From positions 35,504,634 through 35,568,633 of the forward strand of contig CALNVZ010000641.1 in assembly GCA_940671915.1 (NCBI GenBank): DNA of 64,000 nt, read 5' to 3'. The first letter of the stretch is position 1. Each line of letters starts with the position of its first letter. Positions 9,786 to 22,365 of this stretch are shown here, piece after piece. The translations under genes and the position numbers were made by a program. A model generated the notes under the pieces. The model did not search any database. It was not told where the DNA came from and saw nothing but the letters and a program-made list of their open reading frames with translations. Origin of the DNA: Paracentrotus lividus. Lineage: Eukaryota; Echinodermata; Echinoidea; Camarodonta; Echinidae.

Positions 9786-12540
9786 ATAATGATGTTATTG
9801 TACTAGGTGACTTTAACTGTGACATGAGCCCTGCAAAGAACGAATCATGCTCGATCACCTTACAATCAATTATGTCAGGATTATTATTTCATTAACTTAT
9901 TGATGTACCAACTCGGGTAACATCATCTTCCGAAACAATAATAGATTTAATATTTAGTACAGATCCGGATAAACACAGTGTAACCGGTGTATACACTTCA
10001 TCCTTCAGTGACCATTATCTTATTATTTACAATTTATAATTTTTTTTATAGTGACCTTATGGAACAAAATCTTACTGAGATATTAAACCTTCATTATACT
10101 AATAATGCATTGGGAATTTTGGTTTTCCACGATTATGAGATGTGTAAATAAATTCATACCGTAGAGAAGAAATGGGTAACCGGGGATATCATTGTGTTAA
10201 TGTCTCAAACAGGCTTGGAAAATTTCCTTACCAGTTCACTGGATCAAATACAGACACTTGAACAAACAGGCTAGATCGGAACACAAAAGAGCAAAAACTA
10301 AATACATGGATTCTCTCCTAAATGATAATCACTCCGCCCCAAATGCTCTTTGGAATGTTAAAAAAAACCATTACTAAGAGGCCAAGTGAAAAACACATTG
10401 CATTAGTGGCAGAGAATGGAAATGATATCTGAGAGCCTAAGGAAGTAGCCCATTGCTTCAATGGTTATTTTACCAATTCGATTCAAGAACTTGTTAGCGA
10501 AATTAACAATGACGATGGAATCTTTACATTATCTCAATGTGATGTCCACCCTGATGTTTGTGACTCTGTAGAGGAAAATGTAAAATATAATGCACCGCTA
10601 ATTACCAAAGACTTTATGGTAAATATTATGAATAACCTTTCGTACAAGATAAAACAGGACACGATAACTTTTCTGTAAAACATTTAATTACTGTCCCTAT
10701 TGTTCTTTCCACACTTGTCCATATTGTTTCCAACTGAGTGGACAATTGCTAGAATTTAACCGATTCCCAAAGCAGGTGATAAAACACGCGTTCATAATTA
10801 TAGGCCAATAGCTATTCTACCTGTGATCTCCAAAATTATTGAAAGAGCTGTCAGTTCAAGCTTTCTTAAATATCTTCTTCAACATGATTTATTGTCTCCA
10901 AATCAGTTTGGCTTCAGGCCTGATCACTCATGCGAGACAGCACTACTTTGTATGGTTGATGATTGGTCGAATCAGGTAGACAGTGGGAGACTAAATGGTG
11001 TTGCATTCATTGATTTACGTCGTGCATTCGACACAGTAAACCATTCACTTCTCCTAAAAAAACTTAAGCTGTGTGGCTGCTCTCGACCTTGTTTGAAATG
11101 GTTTGAATCGTACTTGGGAAATTGTTTTTTTTTTTTTTGGGGGGGGGAGTGGGTGGAATTTGTTTCTATTGGTAATGAAAATCATCACGAAGGAAATTAA
11201 TATTAGGAGGTCCCCGGCTCAATACTTGCCCCGGTTCTGTTTTCAATATTTATCAATGACTTGTCTAATCATGTTGTTAGTGCCTCAGTGCACATAAATG
11301 TCGATGACACTACAATTTCAGTATCTGGTAAAACTAAAGCAGAGGTCGAAACTAATCTTACCCAGGCACTAAACGAGACCTATTCATGGTTAACCAAAAA
11401 CAAGCTGATCTTGAACTATACCAAAACAAAAGTGATGTTATTAGGGTCAAGGCAAAAACTAAGCACCATTCATAATCAAGAAATATCGATCAGTATACAC
11501 GGTTGTACTTTAGAATGTGTAAATGATTTGAAGTGTCTAGGAGTAACAATCGATAATTGCCTTGATTTTAAGAAACATGTCGACTCGATATCAAACCTTA
11601 TCAAACGTAAGCTAGGAATTATTCGCAGAAACAAGTATTATTACTCTCAACTGTCCAAACTTTATTGGGGATATGTCATCCCACACATTCTTTATTGCTC
11701 TAATGTTTGGTTTGGAAGATCACAAGGAAATCATGACACGCTGAACAGATTACATAAAAGGGCAGCATACATGGTATCAAATCGTACATGGCATACAAAT
11801 CTGGCATCGTTTTCAAAGAACTGAACTAGCCCTTACTAAATAAATTTCTTCATAGGGCCTCCTGTATGCTAATGTATAATTCCATTAATGAATTATCGCC
11901 CGCCATTTTATATGATAGATTTTCTTTTGTCGATGATGTATTAACAAGAACAACGCGTAGCTCGGATTAATTGCCCTTGAAACTGCCAAAATGTCGTACG
12001 GCCCTCTACCAAAAATCGTTTGTGTATCTAGGTTCATCCCATTGGAATCAACTTAAGCGCATGTAAACAGATCAGATCATCCCTCTTAATCCATGCAATT
12101 AGTATTATGAAAATTTATCGATCATTATTGTCCATGTAGTTTCCTCCTATTCACAAGTACAGTTAATTACGATTTCTATCCAGTTTATATACCTTTCTTT
12201 ATACACCCACCTTCATAAGTACAATACCTATACCCAGTTGATGCTGTATGTATTGTTTTTTTTTCATTGCCAAAATTAAAATGATTTTCACTGTGTAGTG
12301 TAATCCATCAGCCAATCTTGCATATTCATTCATCCACTTCTATGTAATTTTGTTGTACATTAAGAGTTATTTTCATTTTACTTTAGAGCCAAACAGAGCC
12401 CTGAGGAAGACCAGCTTGTTTTAAATATATTTTCTTTTATTTGTATTGCATTTGTATGTTTGATTGGTTTTGTTAATATGCTGATCAGGCTACTCTGTCT
12501 AAATATTCGAAAAAAAAAATAAATTCTCTGTATCTTTTAA
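9786..12540 (+). mobile_element. Decayed Jockey/CR1-group LINE
   Basis: Reads from the late part of an APE-type endonuclease (GDFN box near 9801, SDH box near 10010) through reverse transcriptase to a 3' region ending in an A-rich stretch near 12512. The endonuclease start is absent, so the copy is 5' truncated. Multiple stops and frameshifts interrupt it, and a T/G homopolymer has expanded near 11125-11147. It is flanked on both sides by CGCTTCGCG-type units. Confidence 0.85.
10740..11824 (+). pseudogene. LINE reverse transcriptase remnant
   Basis: Non-LTR reverse transcriptase would copy the element RNA at a nicked chromosomal site. The palm region is clear: YRPIAILPV-like text before 10823, then NQFGFRPDHSCETALL, FIDLRRAFDTVNHSLL, a ~50-residue gap with disrupted frame, then INVDDTTIS in place of the canonical FADD box, followed by the typical thumb text SWLTKNKLILN and KCLGVTIDNCLDF. 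The two main open stretches (10823-11200 and 11261-11824) are in the same frame but separated by stops and a homopolymer insertion. The phenylalanine of the catalytic box is replaced, though both aspartates remain. Jockey/CR1/Crack-like clade by style; the exact clade is uncertain. Confidence 0.85.
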
Positions 12541-12569
12541 AATCGTATAATCATATAATAAATGATAGA

Positions 12570-12860
12570 AATGGCACTTTATTTATTCCATATATCTTTT
12601 AAAACCCCAAATTTTCGGATCGCGCTTCACGCTCGCGGATACTAAAGCATAATGCACACATAACTCAAATTCTTAGCTCAAAATTTTTGGCTCGCGCTTC
12701 GCGCTCGTAGGTACCAATTCAGTATATAATCCACGATTAACTCTAAATTTTCAGCTTGCGCTTCGCGCTCCCCGATACTAAATATGGTCTATGATACCCA
12801 GTTATCTACAATTTTTAATGCTAGAAATGCCTCTTTATTTATTCCATATATCTTGTGTAA
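12570..12860. repeat. CGCTTCGCG-type repeat units (three)
   Basis: Three units with GGATCGCGCTTCACGCTCG, GGCTCGCGCTTCGCGCTCG and AGCTTGCGCTTCGCGCTC. They are flanked by the phrase TTTATTTATTCCATATATCT, which occurs at both the start and the end of the block. The unit length is about 80-95 bp. Confidence 0.75.
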
Positions 12861-12990
12861 AGCAGTATTCCCATCTTGGTCTGTCTGATTGATGTTGCAG
12901 CCTCGTTTTAACAGACTTTTGGAGGTGTCAAGATCACCTAGCTTTGCTGCATCATGGAGGTGATTATTCATGACATCCTTATTTGTTAAA
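12858..12990 (-). pseudogene. Ankyrin-repeat exon fragment
   Basis: On the minus strand one frame reads NNHLHDAAKLGDLDTSKSLL followed by a Gly-rich turn and DQDGNTALH. This matches the ankyrin consensus: helix 1 with LHDAAKLGD, helix 2 with SLLKRG, then the next repeat's start DGNTALH. An AG that could serve as acceptor lies just before GATGTCATG (near 12981). After ALH the sequence changes abruptly to the phrase that begins the CGCTTCGCG-type repeat, so the exon is cut there. Ankyrin proteins mediate protein-protein contacts; the parent gene cannot be named. It could be a captured exon piece or a damaged real exon. Confidence 0.7.
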
Positions 12991-13155
12991 CAACGCACAG
13001 CTTAAAAATGCGTGTTTTTTTTTTTTTTATTCTTAAAATTCAAATAACTGTTTCCAAATCCTTGTATTCTAAGTTTTATGACAATCGACATCCTACAACA
13101 GATAGAGATTCTTTCGTTGATATTGCGCTCACACCCCCTTCATTTCAAATCTTAA

Positions 13156-13762
13156 AGGAGGACTCCGGGCAGAAATGAAAAAGTTTTGTAAAGTAAAGTT
13201 AAATTTAACAAGCACAACACAGAAAATTTCATCAAAATCGGATGAAAAATAACAAAGTTTTTTTTTTTTAGGTATTGAATTTTTTTCGTAAAACAGTTCT
13301 TGGCATTGTCTCATTTGAATATTTTAATATTCAAATGAGCAAAATGATGATGTCACAGTCTCCCTACTTCTTGTGTGTTTTATTATATGAAATCCTATTT
13401 TTCTCATTTTTTCATATATTGCGTATACAGAAAATCTATCCCACATACTGAAATAGGTAAAAGCACTAGTGACCTTGAACATGCCACAAGGATTAATCCC
13501 TGTTTTTATGTCCTTGGGGGAGAAAATCTTGATAATTGGTATTTCATACAATAAAATACAAAGAAAGTAGGGGGACTGAGACATCATGCATCAGTTTGCC
13601 AATTTGAAGATGGCAAAAACTGTTTCCTAAAAAAATTCAAAACCTAAGAAAATTCATAACTTTGCTATTTGTGATCCGATTTTGATGACATTTTAAGTGT
13701 TGTGCTTTTTAGATTCTACTTTATTTTTCTAATAATGCAAATCTCCAGCCCGGAGGAGTCCT
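13156..13762. mobile_element. TTAA-target foldback MITE (607 bp)
   Basis: The ends are AGGAGGACTCCGGGC and the inverse of AGGACTCCTCCGGGC, flanked by TTAA at 13152-13155 and 13763-13766. The arms remain inverted for about 230 bp, including AATTCATAACTTTG-type and GTTATTTTTCATCCGATTTT-type text. It shares TTAA targeting and an AGGRG start with the 5341-5836 element but little internal sequence, so these are two families of one superfamily (Kolobok- or PiggyBac-like). Confidence 0.8.
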
Positions 13763-13769
13763 TTAACAA

Positions 13770-15235
13770 TGATCAAACCGGTCAATGAAATACAGCCTCG
13801 ATGAGCAGGGCCTACAGCCTGAGTTGATATTTGTGTAGTCTCGCAGTAAGTAACTGAATGCAAAACATATCGACACACATCAGTTAAGATATATTTTACA
13901 CTCTGTACATTTATGCTTCGTCATCGACGCGTAACTTTGAATTGAATGAATCGATCTTATTCAATTCACAGAACAGAAGCATGAGGTATCTTGCTAAAAC
14001 TAACTTTAAAAAGAAGAAGAAAGAAACCAATATACAGAAGTATTGTATTCTAATACGACTTGGGAATGTGACCGCGGCCGCCTTAAATTTTCTGTTTCGC
14101 ATATTGAGGAGTGGTATGGTTCGCTGTGACCCTATGAGAAGGTTGGGATAGCGGTCCGTGTTTATAAAAGGTCTCCTTTTGAAAATGAGTCATAATCTGT
14201 GCCGCAGAAAGGAAAAATGCTTTCCATTACGTGCTCTTCTACCTTCGGCTATAACTTACAAAATAGTTGAATATTCACATATAAAACGAACGAATTTTAA
14301 TTTTGTCAAGATGGCATTTATGAGTCTTGCAACATTAACAGTTGCGTCAATTCCTTAGCGGTCTTATTCTGAACTAATCAAAATTATTGTTCCAAATTTG
14401 TAATCATTCGTAACTGTTTATGTGTTAGATGCGTTAGACTGTATGTTAACATTTGTTTTTGCTTGTCGTCGGCTTTTAATTCTAACCCCACCATCCTTTT
14501 TTTTCCAATCCACACCTTTCTCCGTTAAAACTCATGTATAGTTTTGGGAGAACATATTTTTTGTTTTACTTCCATAGCAGAATAATATGAATTAATACCT
14601 CAAATGACCTCTGTGTACAAAATGATTTGCTATAAAATCCCCTCTAAGACCTAAATTTAGCAACAAAACTGTGTAAATCGATCTGTTGACAGGCCAAGCC
14701 TAAACAGAATGACACTGGGAGAGTGCAACGTGCAGTGGTTTGTGTGCAAAGTATATGCTATTGATACACAGACTGATACACACATAATGCACACACGCCA
14801 TACCAGTCAGCAGTGGTGTGGCATGCCCAGAGTTCTGGGGCGAGAGTGAAGGAAGTATGGCCTCATTTTGATGAATTTCTCCCCACGTTTATGCTAACTA
14901 TAACATATCATGGAAAGACATGCATGGTACATGATTATATTACTTGCCCATGTATTGATATATCATTGGAACAATATTAGGACAAGTTGAGTAAATTTTG
15001 AAAAAAATGCAATTTTCTCTACCACAACTATACTTGGGCTTTAATCTTGGCAGTTAACTGACTTTTACATGGCATTTCTTATCCAATTCTTTCTCAGCCA
15101 TGTTTTTTTTTTTCATTCATGGGCAACATCATACCAAGATTGGAAGAAGTTATGCTTCCGAATCACGGTCTGAAACTTAATGGTGTTATTTGTTTGTATT
15201 CACTCCAAATACTCTGACACTTAAAATTTATCATC
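13770..15235. other. No gene seen
   Basis: A+T-rich sequence. Short open frames at 13942-14358 lack recognisable similarity. There are no paired inverted ends that I can support. Confidence 0.4.
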
Positions 15236-15239
15236 TAAT

Positions 15240-15850
15240 GTCATACACAAGCACACACGCACACACACATCAAACCATTCAGATGGAATATATACTGCAA
15301 TTTCAATAATTTCTGCCATTAGCAGATAAATGACATCATTATTATACAGGGTTCTGCCAGGCTCAGGCTATTACCGATCTGCTTCACTGGATTCGTTGGA
15401 TTGTGATAGTCATAACAACTTCAGTCGTGCATAATCTGCATTTTTTTCTTTTGTTCCAGAAATACTTTTCGATTTATTTTGTGAGTAAATTCCCCTTTTA
15501 TTATCCCAGGTTTAAAAGAAATCTGTTTTAATGTTTGCAGATCTCTCTATTGTAAACTTGCGTGGGATCACATAGAGCTTCATGAAAAAAAAATGTAATG
15601 TAAATATACTGAGTCACTGACGGACCATTCCATTCGTCTACATGGCAAGTACATGGGGTTATTCATAATCCTGATCAAATGTCATAGATTGCACCTAAAA
15701 AGAAATTATGATATTTTCCATGTGAATGACAGACATATTATGTTTTACAGTAAATGTTATTTTTATCACTTGCTTCCTTTTGACAGAGAAGGTCAGAACA
15801 CCTGAAGGCTACATCAAGTTTTGTGTGTGTATGTGTGTGTGTGCAACTCT
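15240..15850 (+). repeat. Unsplit paralogue of the 775-1109 / 6467-6680 segment
   Basis: Runs continuously from (AC)-rich text and CATCAAACCATTCAGATGGA through GAGCTTCATGAAAAAAAA and ATGTCATAGATTGCAC to GAACACCTGAAGGCT and a GT-rich tract. At 15620-15645 it shows the join (TTCCATTCGTCTACATGG) that is interrupted at 1109/6467. It is therefore an empty-site relative of the split locus. Confidence 0.75.
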
Positions 15851-16279
15851 TAGCACAATTGGGTGTGGGTGTGTGTGTATATTTATAATTTTGGTGATCC
15901 AAAACCTTACAACATACAACAATACTTCAATCTCTCCAAAATATTCGAAGAGATTTTCTTTCTCAAACCTTTTTAATCTCACACCCACAAGGTGAATTTC
16001 CCTTTAATTTTTATAATGGGCAGTGTAAACAACGAGGTTGGTTCTATTCATGAATGGTTTAATCATAGATGGCGCTTTTCAATTTGTGTCAGCTGAGCCA
16101 TCAATGAATAGAGTTTGGCTAACTTGGTTACAGTTGGGTGACAAAAAGTAGCATTTTTTTCTTCTATATGGTTGCCTAACAAAGCAATAACCGCAATGTT
16201 GTAACATACTCTAAAACCAGGTTTTGTGAATACTTGCTTATTGATCGTTCTGTCCTTTAAAAGTGACTTTTACATCGGA

Positions 16280-16312
<33 letters not shown>

Positions 16313-17074
16313 AGAACCATTTATTGTTAAGGTGAAAGCAAACTAATCATGAAATCAATGGCATCATTTCAAAATATTTTAATATTTGAACTTTGACACC
16401 AAATACAATACGAAGGATTTATGACCAAAAATTGTTTGAAATTTGATTGTAAACACCATGAAACATGACGCCAAAGCATCGGTTTTAAAATAGGGTTCTT
16501 TATTACGTTTCATTTCATCAAATCTCTCCATTATCACAAATCACTTGCTGCAAGTTCTCGGCATGTTCAGTGTCATTCTTCACGTTTTACAGTAAATGCC
16601 TAATCAACCTATTTACAATTGAGTTATATAATGAAACATACTACCCTGTAAAGTTCGGCAGACACAATACAAGGGAAAATGCGCAAGCACTCCAAGGTTT
16701 TGACCCAGCTACGCATACTATACGGTTATGCAAGGTTCCCCGCAGATGCACAAATTGAAGTTAGCATATTGTAATATCATTTTTTAAAGTTGTGTTACAT
16801 TGCGAACATACCTATAATTTTTAATGAAAATTTCAGTGACACACATCCACGCACACACATACACACATAACTAAAAGTTATAAGTTCCGCAGAGTTGCTC
16901 AAAAACTTTGATATAATCAAGCAAATTTCATGTTACCATGGTTTCTGTGAAAATTACTTGGTAGTAGGCCTACCATCACACTTGGGGGTTCTTTATTGTG
17001 TGTATACACGTCATTGGAGTCAAATACCAGATGGAGAAGGATCTATTAAGGTCCACATGTTTCTCTGCATAGGA
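15850..17074. other. No gene seen; long poly-A at 16282-16311
   Basis: A+T-rich sequence with a 30-base A run that could be the tail of an old retroposed copy, but no SINE or LINE body is recognisable before it. There are (AC)-rich patches near 16840-16870. Confidence 0.4.
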
Positions 17075-17076
17075 TA

Positions 17077-18060
17077 GGGTACATGCAGGTAATATGGGCC
17101 AGCAGGTAATATGGGCCACCTGAAGCAAATCTTGTCGTTACCGTCGACCGGTGACCGGTGACCGGTGTGAGCACTATAATGTTGTTCATATGACCTGTAT
17201 ACGAAAATATATCGTCGTGAGAGCATCTGATACCGAAATTTCTCTGAGAAAATTGCTAAAAACCAACAAGGTACGTACAACATACGGCATATTTTTACCC
17301 TGATGTAAAATTTGATGTTTCACAGAGTGTGATGGTTAAAGAGTGTTTGAGGGGGTAACCTCAATTGTTTTGTATATTTAGTAAGCTTATAGTTTCATTT
17401 TGATCATACTAGAGTGTACAGGTCAATTTGTTGTAGTGAAGGGGTGCAATGTGGTATTGAATGCTTGCCTGACACAGCAACATTAGTGCAGGTAATATGG
17501 GCCATCTAAAATGGCGGAAATGATTCTGGTACTTAGTATTGGGATGAAGCATCAATCTCTTTGCTACGATTTTTTGGGGTGTATTCACAGTATATAATTA
17601 ATATAAATAACTTATTGTAGGCCTATATTGACTTGTATAATGAAAATAACATTTAAATAATATTAAATAAAGAAATAATATACAAAATACAAAACAATGA
17701 AATATACAGTCAAAGTATTTACTGAAGGGTCTTACAATTTCAAATGATATCTTAAAGTTAATGATTTTCAACATTTTAAGTAAATTCCAGACATGGTAGA
17801 GTCATTGTAGTTTTTAAAACATACATTAAATACATGTGCCCATATTACCTGCACATGCAGGTAATATGGGCACTTTGGTAATGACGTCAAAATTTGAATA
17901 TTGCAGACAGGGGGGTTGGTGATAATTGTGTTTCTTCACAATAAAAGTTAGAGCAGTAGTTATTGATTCATATAAACAAAGATTAGACTGTGTGTCATTT
18001 TGTAATTTTATGCAAATTAGGCAAATGAGCTTAGGGGGCCCATATTACCTGCATGTACCC
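17077..18060 (+). mobile_element. Word-array element, family B, copy 2 (984 bp)
   Basis: The ends are GGGTACATGCAGGTAATA and its exact inverse, continuing to ATGGGCC on both sides, flanked by TA (17075-17076 and 18061-18062). The word GCAGGTAATATGGGCC occurs twice at the left end, once near 17489, as an exact pair at 17836-17873, and at the right end. No long open frame. The intact ends and TA duplication make this the better-preserved copy. Confidence 0.85.
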
Positions 18061-18449
18061 TATGTAGCTTGGTTATTGCGAGTAAATATCCTTCCATTTA
18101 GAGAACATAAAAGAATCAATGAAAACATGTCGTAAAGTTCGTATATTAAACTTGCTTCTTGTAGTTTTGACGTTCACTCCGAATTGGATGTTGAAATCCT
18201 ACTTGGGAAAAGCCGGTATTATTCCTGATTGATAGCATTTCGAAAATTAATGAGTGGTATGGCTTTACATCCTCTTACGATAATTGTTTTTACTGTAGAT
18301 AATAAGTAAACATATTATGAACTTACGGTTTTCAACTATAGTGTACAAATTTAGAAAATAAGTATGAAAACTTCAATCTGGTGCGTTGCATGATATTTAG
18401 AAGCATTTATTGATATAATTATCTGAAGAGCGGCAAAGGCTTAATGATC

Positions 18450-20100
18450 CATTTTACACAAAAACGGGAACAAAATTGTTTTGTTTGGACTAACAAACAT
18501 ATCGAAATAGAACATTGACGTAATTCTGTTCATTGATGTTCATGACAATGATCAAATGATAATGAGGCATGTTATAAATTAGTTATAAATCCTTGTTTAT
18601 AGTACAGTATACTATATTAGCTGCGCCACTGAACAGGTAATTAGATGGTCGGCGCTTTATAAATGCTATAAAATATTATTATAAATTTCCCCGGTCAAGT
18701 TTAAACTATCTCCGATCAATTTGACATTTTTACAAGCATTTTGGTCCGAAATGTGATCGCGATTAAAAGTCTACACGTTAATTCAATTGACTAATAGCTC
18801 TGTTCCATGAGGTATAATTTAAATTGATTGGACAATAACGAATTTGATTGCAAAGAATTTAAAATTGACCGGGAAAACTTATATTATAAGCATTGCATAC
18901 CATGCTATGCAATACATTATGAATTTGTATCTGATTGTCTGAGAAAAAAAAATCATTTGAAGTTCTTGGCAAATAAACCAGCATATTAAATATTCTTGTC
19001 GGTACATGATTTTATTGAGTACTGATAATTCAAAAATAACTTAAAAGTGATAACACTCTTCATAGGTTAACATTGGATAACACATTTAAAGAAGAGTAAA
19101 AAGAAAAAATTCTATAGTCACAAAAGCCCAGAAAATAACTAGATTACTGGAGCATACATAGAGTAAGGACACTAATTTATAGTTGCAGAGATACACTTTG
19201 TTCGGTAAAGATCACGTTTATTATGTAGATCTAGGGGCCGGAGGAGGCCACGCCCCTCAACATGTCAATAATCAAGTGACAATGAATCATGTTATAATAT
19301 AAATCCATATTAAAGGTATAGATATGAAATAAATTACGTGTCTGTATATATTTTGATTTTTTTTTTAAACCTAATTTTTTTGAAAATCACATCTTTCAAA
19401 AAATTATTTTCATAAGTCCTCCTTCGCAAATAGACCTATATAACATATTTGATGGTTCATTATTTTATCGAGAATTGATAATTCAGGAATATCAATCTCA
19501 ATAGATTTCCAATTACAATAGATTGGAAATAACCACGTTTATGTTTACCTCCCTCAACATTTAAATGATCCAATGATGACGAAGCCTTATATGATAAGGC
19601 TATAAATCCATATTAAAGTATATTCATATTGAACATTATGTAACGAGTCTGTATCTATTTTCTGAAATCATATTTTAAAAAAGTTATTTAATTCTTCACG
19701 AATTGACCTACATGTAAATAACATCTAAGTTGGTACATCACGTCATCAATGTTATACAGTATAAACACTAATATACTAATTTAAAAAGAATGCACGTTGC
19801 TTATCTTTAACAGTGCAATAACAGTATTTGAAGATTAGAAGACATCATCTCTAACTTTGGCTGATCTAGGGCTGAAGCAGCCACGCCCCTCAACCAATGA
19901 CAAAGAAGAAAAAAAGGATATACGAGAAAACGAAGGAGAAGGAAAAGGAAAAGAAAGGGAGTATGGAGAGCAGAGAGAGATAATAAATTAAGAAAAATAA
20001 GGGCTGGAGAAGAAAGGTTATATGGGCTCCCCAAACGCTTTACCATATTTATACAACCATATATTACATCAGCAAATAAAACTGACATGATCGAGTACGT
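18450..20100 (+). repeat. Decayed higher-order tandem repeat
   Basis: Related passages recur at about 18530, 18970, 19270, 19440, 19560 and 19710, with shared phrases such as ATAAATCCATATTAAAG, GAATTGATAATTC and CACGCCCCTCAAC. The units are too diverged for a firm period; spacings of about 270-460 bp are visible. The same array recurs in the second duplication unit. Confidence 0.5.
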
Positions 20101-20531
20101 ATTATCGCAAGTTTAAACAGTTATGACTGGTTTTAGCTACATTAATTAACCTGTGATATGACAGGTTTAGTGAATAAAGAAAATATTTATCATGAACTGA
20201 TATATTTACAGTTAAGATAAAAACGTAACGATAAAGGAAATGCAAAAAAAAACAACAACAAAACAAAACAAAACAAAACAAAACAAAACAAAGACATACA
20301 AATGACTTTTGTAAATATTTACATGTACGTCACACGAAATACAAGTTAAACCAGATTGATACTAAATATAGTTATTAAATGTATACGAGTAGCAAAAACA
20401 ATTTGTTCTTCATGACATATGAAATTATTATTTTATTTGGTTTCATGTATAGTAGGGTCACCAGTCGTCAGAATATGGGCTTCGTTTGCAAGTCATGTTA
20501 ATGTTTTGCAACATATATAAATATGGGTTCT

Positions 20532-20923
20532 AGGACATCTCCCCCGGAGGACAACTCCCCCGGGGACAACTCCCGGAGGACAGCTCCCCCGGAGGACAAC
20601 TCCCCCGGAGGACAACTCCCCCGGAGGACAGCTCCCCCGGAGGACAGTTCCCCCTCAGGACATCTCCCCTGGAGGACAGGTCCTCCAAGGACGAGTCCCC
20701 CGGAGGACAGCTTCCCCCAGGGACAACTCCCACGGAGGACAACTTCCCCCTGGACAACTCCCCTGGAGGACAACTCCCCCGGAGGACAACACCCCTGAGG
20801 ACAGTTTCCCCGGAGGACAACTCCCCCGCAGGACAACTCCCCTGGAGGACAACTCCCCCGGAGGACCTCTCCCCCGGAGGATAGGTCCCCCCAAGGAGAA
20901 CTCCCCGGATGACATCTCCCCTC
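20532..20923 (+). repeat. GGAGGACAACTCCCCC array (left arm, unit 1)
   Basis: About 25 tandem copies with frequent one-base length changes. Each unit contains GGAG and CTCC around a short loop, so single units can form small hairpins. All six frames are open, which produces Gly/Ser/Pro-rich translations that are not proteins. Confidence 0.9.
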
Positions 20924-20963
20924 ACTTTAAATGCTTTATAACTATTAATTTTATGCCAACCCC

Positions 20964-21242
20964 TTGGTTTTTCTCTCTGTTACAATTATTACATTACTTT
21001 TCGCATGGAGTAACCCTTCTGTAATGACAAGCGAGGATGGGAATGGTTGTTTAATTGCTAATCATCCATTGGAACCACCCCTTCCAATCTATGAATGGCT
21101 ACTCCTTCCCTCAAAAGGTATAGGTTTGGCAGATTCAGAGGTACCCCCAACGAAATGTGACCCTCAGAAAAGGAAAATTAATGAAAATGCAAGAAATCAA
21201 AGAAATGTTGAAAAAGGGAAGGATGCTAAACGGGAAACTTAA
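20964..21242 (+). CDS. Unidentified 92-codon open frame in foldback centre
   Basis: The frame has non-repetitive, protein-like composition: a hydrophobic start, then an acidic stretch SEDGNGC, a Pro/Leu-rich stretch (PLEPPLPIYEWLLL), then a Lys/Arg/Asn-rich tail (residues ~65-92). From about residue 15 to the stop it is identical at base level to 26218-26496 in the second duplication unit, while the surrounding sequence carries indels. I know no matching family. The start codon is the first Met and is not otherwise supported. It could be a remnant of a captured host exon or a chance frame. Confidence 0.25.
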   Translation: MVFLSVTIITLLFAWSNPSVMTSEDGNGCLIANHPLEPPLPIYEWLLLPSKGIGLADSEVPPTKCDPQKRKINENARNQRNVEKGKDAKRET

Positions 21243-22365
21243 ATATGAAACTACAGGAGTACAAAAAAGCACGAAGGGTGAGTTGGCCTACATATCTCTA
21301 GTCGTCTTCAGCAAGGGGGGGGGGGGGGGGGGGGTGAGCCACGATAATTAAGCTTTAATTACTAAATAATCACACCCTGAACAAATAAGAATGAGCGCAA
21401 AAGTTTAAACGAGAACACAATTTTTATTTATCAAAAAAGAAATTCACAAAATTCAATTCCAAAATCATCACTTGTTTTGTCATTTTTCAAGGAATAATGT
21501 AATACAATCATTGTCATTGGGTTTAAGATTTTACAGACAATTGTTATATCTGAATAGTGTGTGTTCATAAGTATGCACTTGCACAGCTTTGCATTCATGC
21601 CGTGTCATCGCTATCAAAAGAGCGTGTTATTGCAACTAGTGTTGGTATGAAAATATCTCCAGAAGTAGATGAAAATTAAAACATCTCGGTATATCAACCA
21701 GTTTTTCAGTATTTCCGTCAACATATCCGATAAAAAATATTATAATTTGCTGAAACAAGCCAAAACAAAACAAAACAAAACAAAACCCTTGTATCAAATT
21801 ATGTACATGTATTTTTGTCGGTATAATTGAAGAGGTGTGATATAACATTTTCCACTTGACGATTCGCGCTTGAAAATCCTTTTTTTTTTCTTTTTTTTTT
21901 TTGGCTAAAAGAAAGATGATCGTCACCGTTTGTAAAAGAATAACAACAACAAAAATAGAACAATAAAAGTACAAATATACTGCTTCTGGTCACTTTTAGT
22001 CAAAAATTTTGGCTCGCGCTTTGCGCTCAAGAATCATCCTTTCAAAAGGTTAATTTTTTCAGATTTCGAACCCCCGCAAAAATCCTAGTTACGGGCCTGA
22101 CCATTGACCTACATCCTCTAAAATCTAATCATATCATCTTCCTATGGTGATTTAAGATTGAAGTTGATATCTCTCTCTCTCTTTTGACGATAAAATTCGG
22201 TTCCAATAGCAGCACGCCTCTACAGCTGCCAAACTTTAACACCCTTCGCCGGAAAATAAAAAAAAAATTGCCAAAGATTTTGTATTTCCATGAATGGCTA
22301 TTTCGCTTAAAAAAAAAAAAAAAAAATCGCAAACGGAGCAAAAATAAACGAGTGCATGTGGATCT

